Part shown: in pieces, positions 27,736-35,860 of the stretch
How the letters are laid out: each line of letters opens with the position of its first letter
Position numbering within the stretch: position 1 is the stretch's first letter
From: Candidatus Sungiibacteriota bacterium
Lineage (GTDB): Bacteria > Patescibacteriota > Minisyncoccia > Sungbacterales > HO2-52-23
Direction: 5' to 3'
Assembly: GCA_016186095.1 (NCBI GenBank)
Contig: JACPMG010000021.1
Span: 1 to 39,579 of the forward strand
DNA: 39,579 nucleotides
Position numbers and translations under genes: made by a program
The notes under the pieces: model-generated
What the model was told of the DNA's origin: nothing
Seen by the model: only the letters and a program-made list of their open reading frames with translations
The model's database searches: none

Positions 27736-28215
27736 ATGAAATATCTTGTTATCGTTACCATATTAACAATAGTTGTCGGCGTAATAGTATTTTGGAGTCG
27801 ATCAGAAACATCGGTCGAAAAAGGGCCGGAGAAGGATCAGGTCCTTGGCCACGAAGAGCCAAAGAAAGAGGTTGAAATGTCCATAAAAACGTCCAGCGGT
27901 TTGTTAATAGAAGATATAAAAGTGGGAAGCGGAGCGGAAGCGAAGCCCGGAAACATCATCTCGGCGCACTACACGGGTACATTAGTAGACGGGACCAAAT
28001 TTGACAGCTCCGTAGATCGCGGCGAGCCGCTGTCATTTACTTTGGGTGTGGGGCAGGTGATTAAAGGTTGGGATGAAGGGATTGTAGGAATGAAAGTTGG
28101 AGGAAAAAGAAAGCTTATCATACCGCCGGAACTCGCGTATGGCGCGCGCGCCATCGGATCAATTCCGCCCAACTCCACTTTGATTTTTGAAGTAGAGCTT
28201 ATGGGAGTTAAATAA
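27736..28215 (+). CDS. FKBP-type peptidyl-prolyl isomerase, membrane anchored
   Basis: 159-aa protein with an N-terminal membrane anchor ([18 protein letters not shown]), a charged linker and a full FKBP domain: [72 protein letters not shown]. The active-site pattern (Tyr, Phe-Asp, Val-Ile, Trp) is intact. It should catalyse proline isomerisation on the outer face of the membrane. It is followed five bases later by msrA and msrB, giving a protein-repair group. Confidence 0.94.
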   Translation: MKYLVIVTILTIVVGVIVFWSRSETSVEKGPEKDQVLGHEEPKKEVEMSIKTSSGLLIEDIKVGSGAEAKPGNIISAHYTGTLVDGTKFDSSVDRGEPLSFTLGVGQVIKGWDEGIVGMKVGGKRKLIIPPELAYGARAIGSIPPNSTLIFEVELMGVK

Positions 28216-28219
28216 TTTT

Positions 28220-28765
28220 ATGAAAGAAATTGCTGTTTTCGGAGGTGGTTGTTTTTGGTGCACCGAGGCGGTGTTTGGAGAACTTCGCGGAGTAATTTCG
28301 GTTATGCCCGGATACGCGGGCGGGACAAAAACAAATCCGACCTATGAGGAAGTATGCTCTGGTAAAACCGGACATGCGGAAGTCATAAAAATTGAATACG
28401 ACCCCGGGAGAATCAAATTTACCGATCTGCTCACGGTGTTTTTCGCGACCCACGATCCTTCAACTCCGAATCGGCAGGGTAATGACGTTGGGACGCAGTA
28501 CCGTTCGATAATTTTGTATACAAATACGGAGCAGAAAAAACAGGCGGAAGAATTTATAAAGAAATTGAACGAATCAAGTCCGGAAGGCAAGCCGATAGTT
28601 ACCGAAATTAAACCTCTGGAAAAATTCTATGAGGCCGAAGAATACCATCGTGAGTATTATAAGAAAAATTCCGCACAACCTTATTGCCAGATAGTAATCA
28701 ACCCTAAACTTGAGAAATTGCAAAAAGAGTTTGCCGATTTATTAAAATCACATGCCAGAGGATAA
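28220..28765 (+). CDS. msrA: Peptide methionine (S)-S-oxide reductase
   Basis: 181-aa cytosolic repair enzyme for oxidised methionine. The catalytic motif [12 protein letters not shown] has Cys11 as nucleophile; [18 protein letters not shown] and [13 protein letters not shown] are the typical following blocks. No C-terminal resolving Cys motif is obvious beyond AQPYCQIV. Overlaps msrB by 14 bp. Confidence 0.96.
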   Translation: MKEIAVFGGGCFWCTEAVFGELRGVISVMPGYAGGTKTNPTYEEVCSGKTGHAEVIKIEYDPGRIKFTDLLTVFFATHDPSTPNRQGNDVGTQYRSIILYTNTEQKKQAEEFIKKLNESSPEGKPIVTEIKPLEKFYEAEEYHREYYKKNSAQPYCQIVINPKLEKLQKEFADLLKSHARG

Positions 28766-29195
28766 CATTAAAAAAGACGACCTGCCTCCTGCCCGCGCAG
28801 GCGGGGCGCAGGCAGGAGAATTAGACCCTGAACTTCACCGGGTAGCGCGGGAGAAAGGAACTGAAGCGCCGTTTAGCGGAAAGTACGTAAATACGCATGA
28901 CAAAGGGATGTATAAGTGCGCCATTTGCGGGGCAGAACTTTTCTCATCGGACACTAAGTTTGATTCCGGAACCGGCTGGCCTAGTTTTTCCGAACCGGTT
29001 AACTTGGAAAATATTGAGCTGCGAGAAGATTTAAGCCAAGGCGTGAGAAGAACCGAAGTTTTGTGCAAAAAATGCGGAGCGCATTTGGGACATGTTTTTG
29101 ATGATGGGCCGGAAGATAGGCGCCTGCCTGCCGGCAGGCAGGGCAAAAGATACTGTATAAATTCGGTATGTCTGGAGCTTGAAAAGCATGATTAA
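28752..29195 (+). CDS. msrB: Peptide methionine (R)-S-oxide reductase
   Basis: 147-aa enzyme reducing the R epimer of methionine sulfoxide. Zinc Cys pairs YKCAICGAE and [13 protein letters not shown], substrate loop GTGWPSF, catalytic Cys135 in RYCINS. Two segments foreign to the family coincide with DNA palindromes: [12 protein letters not shown] near residues 11-22 (DNA 28781-28820) and RLPAGRQG near residues 124-131 (centre 29121-29142). Both lie in loops, so activity is probably kept. Overlaps msrA, so the two are coupled. Confidence 0.95.
   Translation: MPEDNIKKDDLPPARAGGAQAGELDPELHRVAREKGTEAPFSGKYVNTHDKGMYKCAICGAELFSSDTKFDSGTGWPSFSEPVNLENIELREDLSQGVRRTEVLCKKCGAHLGHVFDDGPEDRRLPAGRQGKRYCINSVCLELEKHD
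29121..29142. repeat. Palindromic insert in msrB
   Basis: The perfect 20-nt palindrome CCTGCCTGCCGGCAGGCAGG lies inside msrB and encodes LPAGRQ in the reading frame. Confidence 0.8.
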
Positions 29196-29829
29196 ACGGG
29201 TAAAGTTAAATAGGATGGATTATAGAGAAGATCAAAAATTGGTCGCGGACTATCTCGCGGGCGACAAAGAAGCGCTGGAAATTTTAATTAGCCGATATCT
29301 ACGTTCAATTTATAGATTTTTATATAGATACGCGGGTAACGTACACGATGCAGAGGATCTTACTCAGGAAGTTTTCGTAAAAATATGGAGAAATCTAAAA
29401 AGATTTGATCAGGACAAAGGATTTAAAACTTGGATTTTTTCAATTGCCAAAAACACGGCCATCGATTTTCTCAAAAAGTCCCGATCCGCCTCTGGCGGGA
29501 AGAAAACTATTCTGTTTTCTGAATTTTCCGCCCGAGGCGGATCCGCCTTTGGCGGAGAAAACGAAGAGGGAGAAAACGTATTTTTAAGTATTCTGCATGA
29601 TAAAGCCCCGTTGCCGGATGAGCTGGCGGCGCGCAAGAATATAGGTAAAATGCTTGAGGACGCGTTAAACCTCTTGTCTCCGAGATATAGCGTTGTTTTC
29701 AATATGCATTATGACAACGGGCTTACCTTCCGGGAAATAGCGGAATCGTTGCAGGAACCGCTTCATACTGTAAAGTCGCGGTACCGACGAGCTCTCGCCC
29801 TGCTTAAAAATTTGCTTTCAGAGTCCTAA
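29188..29829 (+). CDS. ECF-type RNA polymerase sigma factor
   Basis: About 213-aa sigma-70 family factor with only regions 2 and 4. Region 2: [39 protein letters not shown] and [22 protein letters not shown]. Region 4: [42 protein letters not shown]. The linker contains palindromic-element peptides RSASGGKK and [16 protein letters not shown] 29179, ATG 29188 and ATG 29215 are possible starts; 29188 has GGAG ten bases upstream. Three hairpins follow, then a membrane protein that may be its partner and an efflux operon. Confidence 0.92.
   Translation: MIKRVKLNRMDYREDQKLVADYLAGDKEALEILISRYLRSIYRFLYRYAGNVHDAEDLTQEVFVKIWRNLKRFDQDKGFKTWIFSIAKNTAIDFLKKSRSASGGKKTILFSEFSARGGSAFGGENEEGENVFLSILHDKAPLPDELAARKNIGKMLEDALNLLSPRYSVVFNMHYDNGLTFREIAESLQEPLHTVKSRYRRALALLKNLLSES
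29481..29561. repeat. Two in-frame palindromic elements in the sigma-factor gene
   Basis: CCGATCCGCCTCTGGCGGGA (29481-29500), and TTTCCGCCCGAGGCGG joined to ATCCGCCTTTGGCGG (29525-29555). The second nearly matches the infB element at 6031-6064. Confidence 0.8.
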
Positions 29830-29847
29830 AACGTTCCAAGCTCGGTC

Positions 29848-29889
29848 AAACAACATTCTCATATTCTTAAGAATATGAGAATGTTGTTT
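29848..29889. repeat. 42-nt perfect palindrome downstream of the sigma gene
   Basis: A 21-bp perfect inverted repeat with no spacer; the centre is ATATTCTTAAGAATAT. Not followed by a long T-run. It shares its centre (one base differs) with the palindrome at 33410-33449. Confidence 0.9.
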
Positions 29890-29895
29890 AGCTGA

Positions 29896-29925
29896 TTCAA
29901 TACGCCACCCGGGTGGCGTATTGAA
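29896..29925. repeat. 30-nt perfect palindrome
   Basis: Fifteen-bp arms around CACCCGGGTG, six bases after the preceding palindrome. Confidence 0.85.
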
Positions 29926-29935
29926 GAATCGTTCC

Positions 29936-29975
29936 AAAAACATCCTTATAAACTGGAGTTTGTAGGGGTGTTTTT
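29936..29975 (+). terminator. Strong terminator-like hairpin before the anti-sigma candidate
   Basis: AAAAACATCCTTATAAACT pairs with AGTTTGTAGGGGTGTTTTT over 19 positions, counting G-T pairs, around a GG loop; ends in TTTTT. Confidence 0.75.
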
Positions 29976-30013
29976 ATTGCACCAAAGTGCACCCTTTTGT
30001 CGTATTAGATAGT

Positions 30014-30424
30014 ATGGGACGAGATTTTGAGAAGCCTTTTTCTCATCTTGAACCGCCGGAGCCGCCGGCAGGGCTTTTAGTAAAAGTTATGGATCGCATC
30101 CGTCGGGAGGAATCTTTGCTCATGCGTAGACGGCTGATCCTTTTTTCGGCGGCCGTCCTGTCCTCCGCCGGCGCGAGCGCTTGGGCGCTCAATTCCTTTT
30201 GGGCCGAATTTGTACAATCCGGGTTCGCCCAGTTCCTGTCTTTATTTTTTTCCGACTTTGGATTGGCGTTTGCGAACTGGCAGGATTTTGGGTTCGCCCT
30301 TGCCGAGTCAATGCCGGCCACGATCATAACCGCGTTTTTGGCGCCTCTGCTGGTTTTCTTGTGGTCGCTCAAAAACTTTGCTCAAGCAGTGAACCCGGTG
30401 AGTAGTATCGGACGCGATAACTAA
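30014..30424 (+). CDS. Membrane protein, candidate anti-sigma partner
   Basis: 136-aa protein from ATG 30014 (a GTG at 29987 would add nine residues). N-terminal cytoplasmic part with FSHLEPPEPPAGLLVKVMDRIRREE, resembling the short cytoplasmic start of CPR anti-sigma-like proteins, then hydrophobic segments (about residues 38-58, 68-86 and 102-120). No zinc-binding HxxxCxxC is present. Its place directly after an ECF sigma gene suggests it may hold the factor at the membrane; this is inference from position only. Confidence 0.6.
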   Translation: MGRDFEKPFSHLEPPEPPAGLLVKVMDRIRREESLLMRRRLILFSAAVLSSAGASAWALNSFWAEFVQSGFAQFLSLFFSDFGLAFANWQDFGFALAESMPATIITAFLAPLLVFLWSLKNFAQAVNPVSSIGRDN

Positions 30425-30434
30425 AGATAATAAT

Positions 30435-30920
30435 ATGGATTTTAGCAAACTGTTCCGATCAAAAGTTTTTACCGTAGTCCTTTTGGGTCTGGGAGCGTTT
30501 ATAATATTATTGGTTATTTTTAAGGCGGGCGTGGCCGTGGGTTTTAAGAAAGCCGGTTTTTCCTACCGATGGGGAGAAAATTATCACCGCAATTTTGCCG
30601 GTCCGCGCGGCGGTTTCTTGAAAGATTTGCGCGATCAGGATTTTATGGAGGCTCATGGCACATTCGGCAGTATTCTAAAAATAGACGGATTGACGATTGT
30701 AATAAGCGGTAAAGACGGCACGGAGAAAACAATTTTGGCCAACGACAATACCGTAGTGAGGAGATTCCGCGATGAGATTAAATTGTCCGATCTAAAAGAG
30801 GGAGATTATATCGTGGTTATAGGATCCCCGAACGATGCCGGACAGATTGAAGCCAAGCTCATAAGAGTTATGCCCGCTCCTTTGGGAGGATCGCGGCCGT
30901 TTAAATATAAGAAAATATGA
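30435..30920 (+). CDS. DUF5666-like membrane-anchored protein
   Basis: 161-aa protein: one N-terminal membrane helix (about residues 12-32), a flexible Gly/Arg-rich segment (RGGFLKDL), then a small beta domain of DUF5666/OB type, GTFGSILKIDGLTIVISG...KTILANDNTVVRR...LSDLKEGDYIVVIG...EAKLIRVMP. The domain would lie outside the membrane. It overlaps the next gene by ATGA, so it is part of the efflux operon. A second protein of the same plan is encoded at 34.7 kb. Confidence 0.8.
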   Translation: MDFSKLFRSKVFTVVLLGLGAFIILLVIFKAGVAVGFKKAGFSYRWGENYHRNFAGPRGGFLKDLRDQDFMEAHGTFGSILKIDGLTIVISGKDGTEKTILANDNTVVRRFRDEIKLSDLKEGDYIVVIGSPNDAGQIEAKLIRVMPAPLGGSRPFKYKKI

Positions 30921-32638
30921 TCCGGATGATCACCAAGTTTTTTAGCAGACATGTATTTTTGGCGGGATTCATCGCTTTGATTATAGTCGGAGGCAGCTAT
31001 GGGATTTATAGGACGTATGCCGGAGAGGGCGAGGAGTCAAGGTATATTCTGGCCGAAGTGGTCAGAGGCACCATTATTTCTTCCGTATCCGGGAGCGGGC
31101 AGGTGTCGGCCACCAGCCAGGTTGACGTTAAGGCCAAAGCATCCGGCGATGTAGTTTATGTTGGCGTGCAAGCCGGCCAGTGGGTTGAGGAAGGAAAGTT
31201 GCTGGTGGAGCTTGACGCGCGCGATGCTCAAAAATCGGTGCGCGACGCCCAGATAAATTTGGAGAGCGCCAAAATTAATCTTGAAAAGACAAAAGGCCGC
31301 CAAAGTGGTGAGTATGTTCTGCGGAGTTCCAAGGAAAAAGCCGAGGATGATCTTAAAAAAGCATACGATGACGGTTTTAACACGGTAGCCAACGCTTTTC
31401 TCGATTTGCCCGGGATCATATCCGGCCTTAAAAATCTGCTCTTGGGAGAAGATTTTGGCGGGAGCCAGTGGAATATGGATTACTATTCCAATGCCGCCAA
31501 AGAGTATGATCCCAAAGTAGTTTCGTTCAAAACAAGCGCCTACAGCGCTTATCAGGACGCGCGCCAAAAGTACGACGACACTTTTGCCGAGTATAAAGCA
31601 ACGTCCCGCTTTTCCCCGCCGGAGGATTTGGAGGCTTTGATCAATGGTTCTTACGAGACCACCAAATCCATGGCCGAGGCGGTAAAGAGCGCCGATAACC
31701 TGATACAGTTTTATAAAGATATTTTTGCGCAAAAAAATCTTAAGCCAACCGCTCTGGCTGACACGCATCTGAACTCCCTTTCCGGCTACACCGATAAGAC
31801 CAATAAACATCTTTTAAATCTTCTTTCCGCCAAAAATACCATCCAGACCGATAAGGAGGCCGTAGCCGGCTCGGATTTGGATTTGGCCTCCCAGGAGCTT
31901 ACGGTGAAACAGAAAGAGAACGCGCTTCTGGATGCTCAAGAAAGATTAGCCGATTATTTCGTACGCGCGCCTTTTACCGGAACGGTGGCGAAAGTAAATG
32001 TGAAGAAAGGCGAATCTATTTCCGGCAGCGCGATAGCCGCGACCATAATCACCGCCAAACGTACTGCCGAAATTTCTCTTAACGAAGTGGATATAGCGCA
32101 AGTGAAAATCGGCCAAAAAAGCACTCTTACTTTTGACGCGGTGCCGGGTCTTGGTATCGCGGGGGAAACCGCGGAAGTAGATACCATCGGCACCGTCTCG
32201 CAAGGCGTTGTTTCCTATACCGTCAAAATATTTTTTGACACGCAAGACGAGCGGGTTCGCCCCGGCATGAGTGTCGCAGCCGCCATCATCACTGACGCTA
32301 AACCGGATGTGCTTATGGTCCCTAATTCGGCTGTGAAGCAACAGGGAGAAAATCAGTATGTTGAAATGCCTGATGATTCGGATTTAAACGGGCTGCAAAA
32401 TGTCAGGAGTTCTTTTGGGGTTACGTTTGCAAAATCTCTGCGTCGCCAGATGGTCGAGGTCGGGGTTTCCAATGATGAATTTACGGAGATTCTCTCCGGA
32501 CTTGAAGAGGGAGATATCGTGGTATCCAACACCATCGCCGTTCAAAAAACCGCAGCCAGCGCCCAGCAGCAAAATTCTTCGTTCAGGATCCCCGGACTTC
32601 CCGGAGGCGGAGGTGGCGGTGGAGGATTTAGACGGTAA
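30917..32638 (+). CDS. MacA-like periplasmic adaptor (HlyD/RND adaptor family)
   Basis: 573-aa adaptor: N-terminal membrane helix, lipoyl/barrel-sandwich half VDVKAKASGDVVYVGVQAGQWVEEGKLLVELD, a long helical hairpin (about residues 100-340, larger than usual MacA), second half YFVRAPFTGTVAKVNVKKGESI, then beta-barrel EISLNEVDIAQVKIGQ and membrane-proximal domain. The C-terminus ends with a polyglycine run and FRR. In didermic bacteria the adaptor links MacB to TolC; a CPR cell has no evident outer membrane, so here it probably regulates or shapes the ABC exporter. Confidence 0.9.
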   Translation: MIRMITKFFSRHVFLAGFIALIIVGGSYGIYRTYAGEGEESRYILAEVVRGTIISSVSGSGQVSATSQVDVKAKASGDVVYVGVQAGQWVEEGKLLVELDARDAQKSVRDAQINLESAKINLEKTKGRQSGEYVLRSSKEKAEDDLKKAYDDGFNTVANAFLDLPGIISGLKNLLLGEDFGGSQWNMDYYSNAAKEYDPKVVSFKTSAYSAYQDARQKYDDTFAEYKATSRFSPPEDLEALINGSYETTKSMAEAVKSADNLIQFYKDIFAQKNLKPTALADTHLNSLSGYTDKTNKHLLNLLSAKNTIQTDKEAVAGSDLDLASQELTVKQKENALLDAQERLADYFVRAPFTGTVAKVNVKKGESISGSAIAATIITAKRTAEISLNEVDIAQVKIGQKSTLTFDAVPGLGIAGETAEVDTIGTVSQGVVSYTVKIFFDTQDERVRPGMSVAAAIITDAKPDVLMVPNSAVKQQGENQYVEMPDDSDLNGLQNVRSSFGVTFAKSLRRQMVEVGVSNDEFTEILSGLEEGDIVVSNTIAVQKTAASAQQQNSSFRIPGLPGGGGGGGGFRR

Positions 32639-32673
32639 ATTCGAAGCACGAAGCACGAAATCCGAAACAAACC

Positions 32674-33393
32674 ATGATTGAATGTGAAAACATAGTTAAA
32701 ATTTACCAGAACGGAGAAATAGAAACTCAAGCGCTCAAAAATATTTCGTTCAAAATCAACGATGGAGAATTTATCGCGATTATGGGGCCGTCTGGTTCCG
32801 GCAAGTCCACGCTCATGCATATTTTGGGGTGTCTTGATACGCCGACTAGCGGTACGTATTTTTTAGACGACAATGATGTGTCCAAGCTTTCTGATGATGA
32901 ATTGGCCGAGATCCGCAACCGCAAAATAGGATTTGTATTTCAGGCCTTTAATCTTCTGCCGCGCTCATCCGTCCTCCGCAATGTGGCGCTTCCGCTTGTT
33001 TATGCGGGAGAGAAAAAAGACAGGCGCGAGGAATATGCGGTTGCGGCTCTCAAGGCCTCTGCTTTCCCCGAAAAATTCTGGCAGCATTTTCCTAATCAGC
33101 TGTCAGGAGGCATGATGCAGCGGGTGGCGATCGCGCGGGCGCTGGTCAATAATCCCTCGTTAATTTTAGCCGACGAGCCTACTGGAAATTTGGATACTAA
33201 AACCGGCGAGATCGTGCTGGATACTTTTCAAAGACTTCATCAGGAGCAAGGCCGCACTATTGTTCTAATCACCCATGAGCCGTATGTTGCCGAGCATGCC
33301 CAGCGTATTATCCATATCCGCGACGGGGAGATTGTGGAAGATGGCAAAAATCATCATCGCCGCGTGGTAAATTATGATAGTCAAGAAGTATAA
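32674..33393 (+). CDS. MacB/LolD-type ABC transporter ATP-binding protein
   Basis: 239-aa ATPase: Walker [19 protein letters not shown] (from about residue 35), Q-loop [18 protein letters not shown], signature [15 protein letters not shown], Walker [13 protein letters not shown], switch His LITHE. This is the typical form for MacB-like exporters where ATPase and permease are separate chains. It lies between the adaptor and permease genes. Confidence 0.94.
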   Translation: MIECENIVKIYQNGEIETQALKNISFKINDGEFIAIMGPSGSGKSTLMHILGCLDTPTSGTYFLDDNDVSKLSDDELAEIRNRKIGFVFQAFNLLPRSSVLRNVALPLVYAGEKKDRREEYAVAALKASAFPEKFWQHFPNQLSGGMMQRVAIARALVNNPSLILADEPTGNLDTKTGEIVLDTFQRLHQEQGRTIVLITHEPYVAEHAQRIIHIRDGEIVEDGKNHHRRVVNYDSQEV

Positions 33394-33409
33394 GAAATAC
33401 CACAGAGGA

Positions 33410-33449
33410 TATTCTATTCCAATATTCTTGAGAATATTGGAATAGAATA
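33410..33449. repeat. Long palindrome between the ABC ATPase and permease genes
   Basis: Nineteen-bp perfect arms (33410-33428 and 33431-33449) around TG; centre ATATTCTTGAGAATAT, nearly the same as at 29848-29889. No T-run follows. Confidence 0.9.
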
Positions 33450-33464
33450 AGAGCATCGCGTGCT

Positions 33465-34682
33465 ATGAACGTACAAGACATACTTCAGGAGACATATATG
33501 GCGCTTTTGGCCAATAAAGTGCGGTCAGGCCTTACTATTCTTGGAATTGTTATCGGTATTGCTTCGGTAATCGCTATGGTCTCCATTGGTCAAGGCGCGC
33601 AGGGCGCGATTCAATCAAGCATTGAGGGACTGGGGTCCAATCTCCTTACGATAATCCCCGGATTTATACAGCCCGGACGAGGCATCGTGTCTTCCGGCCG
33701 TGGAGCCGCGCAAACCTTAAAAAATGAAGATATTGAAGTGCTTAAGCAAGTACCCGGTACGGTTTCCGTATCGCCGGAATTCAGCCGCCGTTTTCAAATC
33801 ACTTCTACGGCAGGCAATAACACCAACTCCACGGTCATTGGCGTGGTGCCGGAGTATCAATCGGCGCGTAATGTCTCCACGGCCCAAGGGTCTTTTATCA
33901 CCGACGGGCAGTTAAGAAGTTTGAGCCGCGTGGCTGTGCTGGGGCCGACGGTGGCAGAAGATCTTTTCGGAGATACGGAGCCTTTGGGAAAGACCATCCG
34001 CATCAACAAAGTGAATTTTAAGGTTATTGGCATCTTGCAGACCAAGGGTAGCGCGGGCTTTTTTAACCCGGATGATACCCTTTTTGTTCCGCTTACCACC
34101 ATGCAAAAAATTCTTGCCGGTGTGGATTATCTTTCTACGATCTCCATAAGTGTTGAGGATAAGGATCGGATGACCGAAGTGCAGGATGAGGTTACGGCCG
34201 CGCTAGTTGCCAAACATCGCGTTGATCCGCAAAGCCCTGATTTTTCTGTGGTATCGCAAGCCGATATTTTGGGAACGCTCACGGCAGTCACCACCACCTT
34301 TACCATTTTTTTGGCATCCATTGCGGGAATTTCGCTGCTGGTGGGCGGCATCGGAATTATGAATATGATGCTTACCACCGTTACCGAGCGCACTCGCGAG
34401 ATCGGACTTCGCAAAGCCATAGGCGCCAAAAGCCGCCATATCTCCATTCAGTTTCTTGCCGAAGCGGTCATGCTTACGTTTCTTGGCGGAGTAGCGGGGA
34501 TAGTTTTGGGTTGGGCGATTTCGCTTGCGGTTTCGCAGTTCGCCGGCAGTACCACTAAGGTGTCGCTGCAATCCATCGTTCTGGCTTTCGGAGTGTCGGC
34601 GGGGATCGGAATAATTTTTGGATATTATCCCGCCCGCCGCGCTGCCTCGCTAAATCCTATTGAAGCATTACGTTACGAATAA
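33465..34682 (+). CDS. MacB-like ABC transporter permease
   Basis: 405-aa permease: N-terminal NVQDILQETYMALLANKVRSGLTILGIVIGIASVIAMVSIGQG with TM1, a large extracytoplasmic MacB_PCD domain (about residues 50-260), and an FtsX-type C-terminal domain with three TMs including GIGIMNMMLTTVTERTREIGLRKAIGAK and the end motif YPARRAASLNPIEALRYE. Works with the ATPase and adaptor encoded upstream. Substrate (peptide, lipid or antibiotic) cannot be read from sequence. Confidence 0.94.
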   Translation: MNVQDILQETYMALLANKVRSGLTILGIVIGIASVIAMVSIGQGAQGAIQSSIEGLGSNLLTIIPGFIQPGRGIVSSGRGAAQTLKNEDIEVLKQVPGTVSVSPEFSRRFQITSTAGNNTNSTVIGVVPEYQSARNVSTAQGSFITDGQLRSLSRVAVLGPTVAEDLFGDTEPLGKTIRINKVNFKVIGILQTKGSAGFFNPDDTLFVPLTTMQKILAGVDYLSTISISVEDKDRMTEVQDEVTAALVAKHRVDPQSPDFSVVSQADILGTLTAVTTTFTIFLASIAGISLLVGGIGIMNMMLTTVTERTREIGLRKAIGAKSRHISIQFLAEAVMLTFLGGVAGIVLGWAISLAVSQFAGSTTKVSLQSIVLAFGVSAGIGIIFGYYPARRAASLNPIEALRYE

Positions 34683-34707
34683 TTATTAGTTAAAACACAA
34701 AGGGCAT

Positions 34708-35163
34708 ATGCAAAAAACATTAATGGCTATTTTGTTGACTGCAGTAGTAGTTGGAGGCGGATCGTTTTGGGGTGGGATCAAATACGGGCAAAGCGCAAAA
34801 TCCGCGGCTGGGCGAGGAGGGGTTGCCAATTTATCTTCTGAAGAACGGCAACAGCGGCTCCAAGAGTTAGGCGCTGGTGTCGGCGGCTTCCGCGGAGGAA
34901 GAGGTGGAGGACAAGGAGGTAGCGGCTTTACTTCCGGAGAAGTTATCTCCAAAGACGACAAGTCAGTTACCATTAAACTTCGTGATGGCGGCTCGAAGAT
35001 AGTTTTCTTGTCTGGTTCCACAGAAGTTTCAAGATTTGTGGAAGGTACGTTGAGCGATCTTGAGATCGGCAAAAATATTTCGGTAGACGGCACCGTGAAT
35101 TCGGACGGAAGCGTTACGGCGCAGACGGTTCAATTAAGACCAGTACCGAATCGCGCTCAGTAA
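34708..35163 (+). CDS. Second DUF5666-like protein of the efflux operon
   Basis: 151-aa protein: signal or anchor MQKTLMAILLTAVVVGGGSFWGG, a Gly/Arg-rich linker (GAGVGGFRGGRGGGQGG), then a DUF5666-type beta domain GEVISKDDKSVTIKLRDGGSKIVFLSGSTEVSRF...LSDLEIGKNISVDGTVNSDGSVTAQTVQL. Same layout as the protein at 30435-30920. Terminator follows, closing the operon. Confidence 0.8.
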   Translation: MQKTLMAILLTAVVVGGGSFWGGIKYGQSAKSAAGRGGVANLSSEERQQRLQELGAGVGGFRGGRGGGQGGSGFTSGEVISKDDKSVTIKLRDGGSKIVFLSGSTEVSRFVEGTLSDLEIGKNISVDGTVNSDGSVTAQTVQLRPVPNRAQ

Positions 35164-35186
35164 TGTTTTCTGCAGCACTCGTTCTA

Positions 35187-35218
35187 AAAAACGGCCAGCA
35201 ATTTTGCTGGCCGTTTTT
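35187..35218. terminator. Terminator closing the efflux operon
   Basis: AAAAACGGCCAGCAA-TT-TTGCTGGCCGTTTTT; 15-bp stem with A-run and T-run. Confidence 0.9.
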
Positions 35219-35248
35219 AATCGTGGAACATTATGGTATAAATAGTTA

Positions 35249-35860
35249 ATGGAATTTTTGGGTTTTGACCTCATATCTCTTATCCGCGCCGCCGGATATC
35301 TGGGGCTTTTCGGAATCATTTTCGCCGAATCCGGTCTCTTCCTTGGGCTCTTTCTTCCGGGCGACTCGCTGCTTTTCACAGCCGGGCTTCTGGCCTCACA
35401 AGGATATTTCAATATCGCGCTTCTTATCGCATGGTGTTTTGTCGGCGCGGTTTTGGGCGTGAGTTTCGGCTACTTTTTTGGACAAAAGATAGGGCCGAGG
35501 ATTTTTGCCAAAGAGGACTCGCTACTATTTCATAAGAGTCATCTTGAGCGGGCAAAGAATTTTTACGAAAAATACGGCGGCATCACCATTGTGCTGGCCC
35601 GTTTTATTCCGGTCGTGAGAACCTTTGTACCGATTCTTGCCGGAGTGGGCAGGATGCGTTACTCCTCTTTTCTCTTTTACAACATTGTTGGCGGAGCGCT
35701 TTGGGTGGCGGGGTTAATATTACTAGGTTATTATTTAGGCACTTTTATACCGAGCATTGATCGCTATCTTCTACCCATTGTTTCTGGCATTATTATTCTT
35801 TCCGTGCTTCCTCCGTTGATAGGCGTCTTGCGCGCGCGGAGTAAAAATAGTTATGAGTGA
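35249..35860 (+). CDS. DedA family membrane protein, second copy
   Basis: 203-aa polytopic protein: ESGLFLGLFLPGDSLLFTAG re-entrant motif near residues 27-46, then GKxYG-type segment NFYEKYGGITIVLARFIPVVRTFVPILAGVGRM with the conserved Arg and Pro residues, and C-terminal helices. Likely a lipid flippase-like protein. Overlaps the MFS gene by eight bases. Confidence 0.92.
   Translation: MEFLGFDLISLIRAAGYLGLFGIIFAESGLFLGLFLPGDSLLFTAGLLASQGYFNIALLIAWCFVGAVLGVSFGYFFGQKIGPRIFAKEDSLLFHKSHLERAKNFYEKYGGITIVLARFIPVVRTFVPILAGVGRMRYSSFLFYNIVGGALWVAGLILLGYYLGTFIPSIDRYLLPIVSGIIILSVLPPLIGVLRARSKNSYE

Noticed and set aside
29179-29187. TTG start for the sigma factor
   Set aside because: The GGAG is too close to the TTG; the following ATG at 29188 has better spacing.
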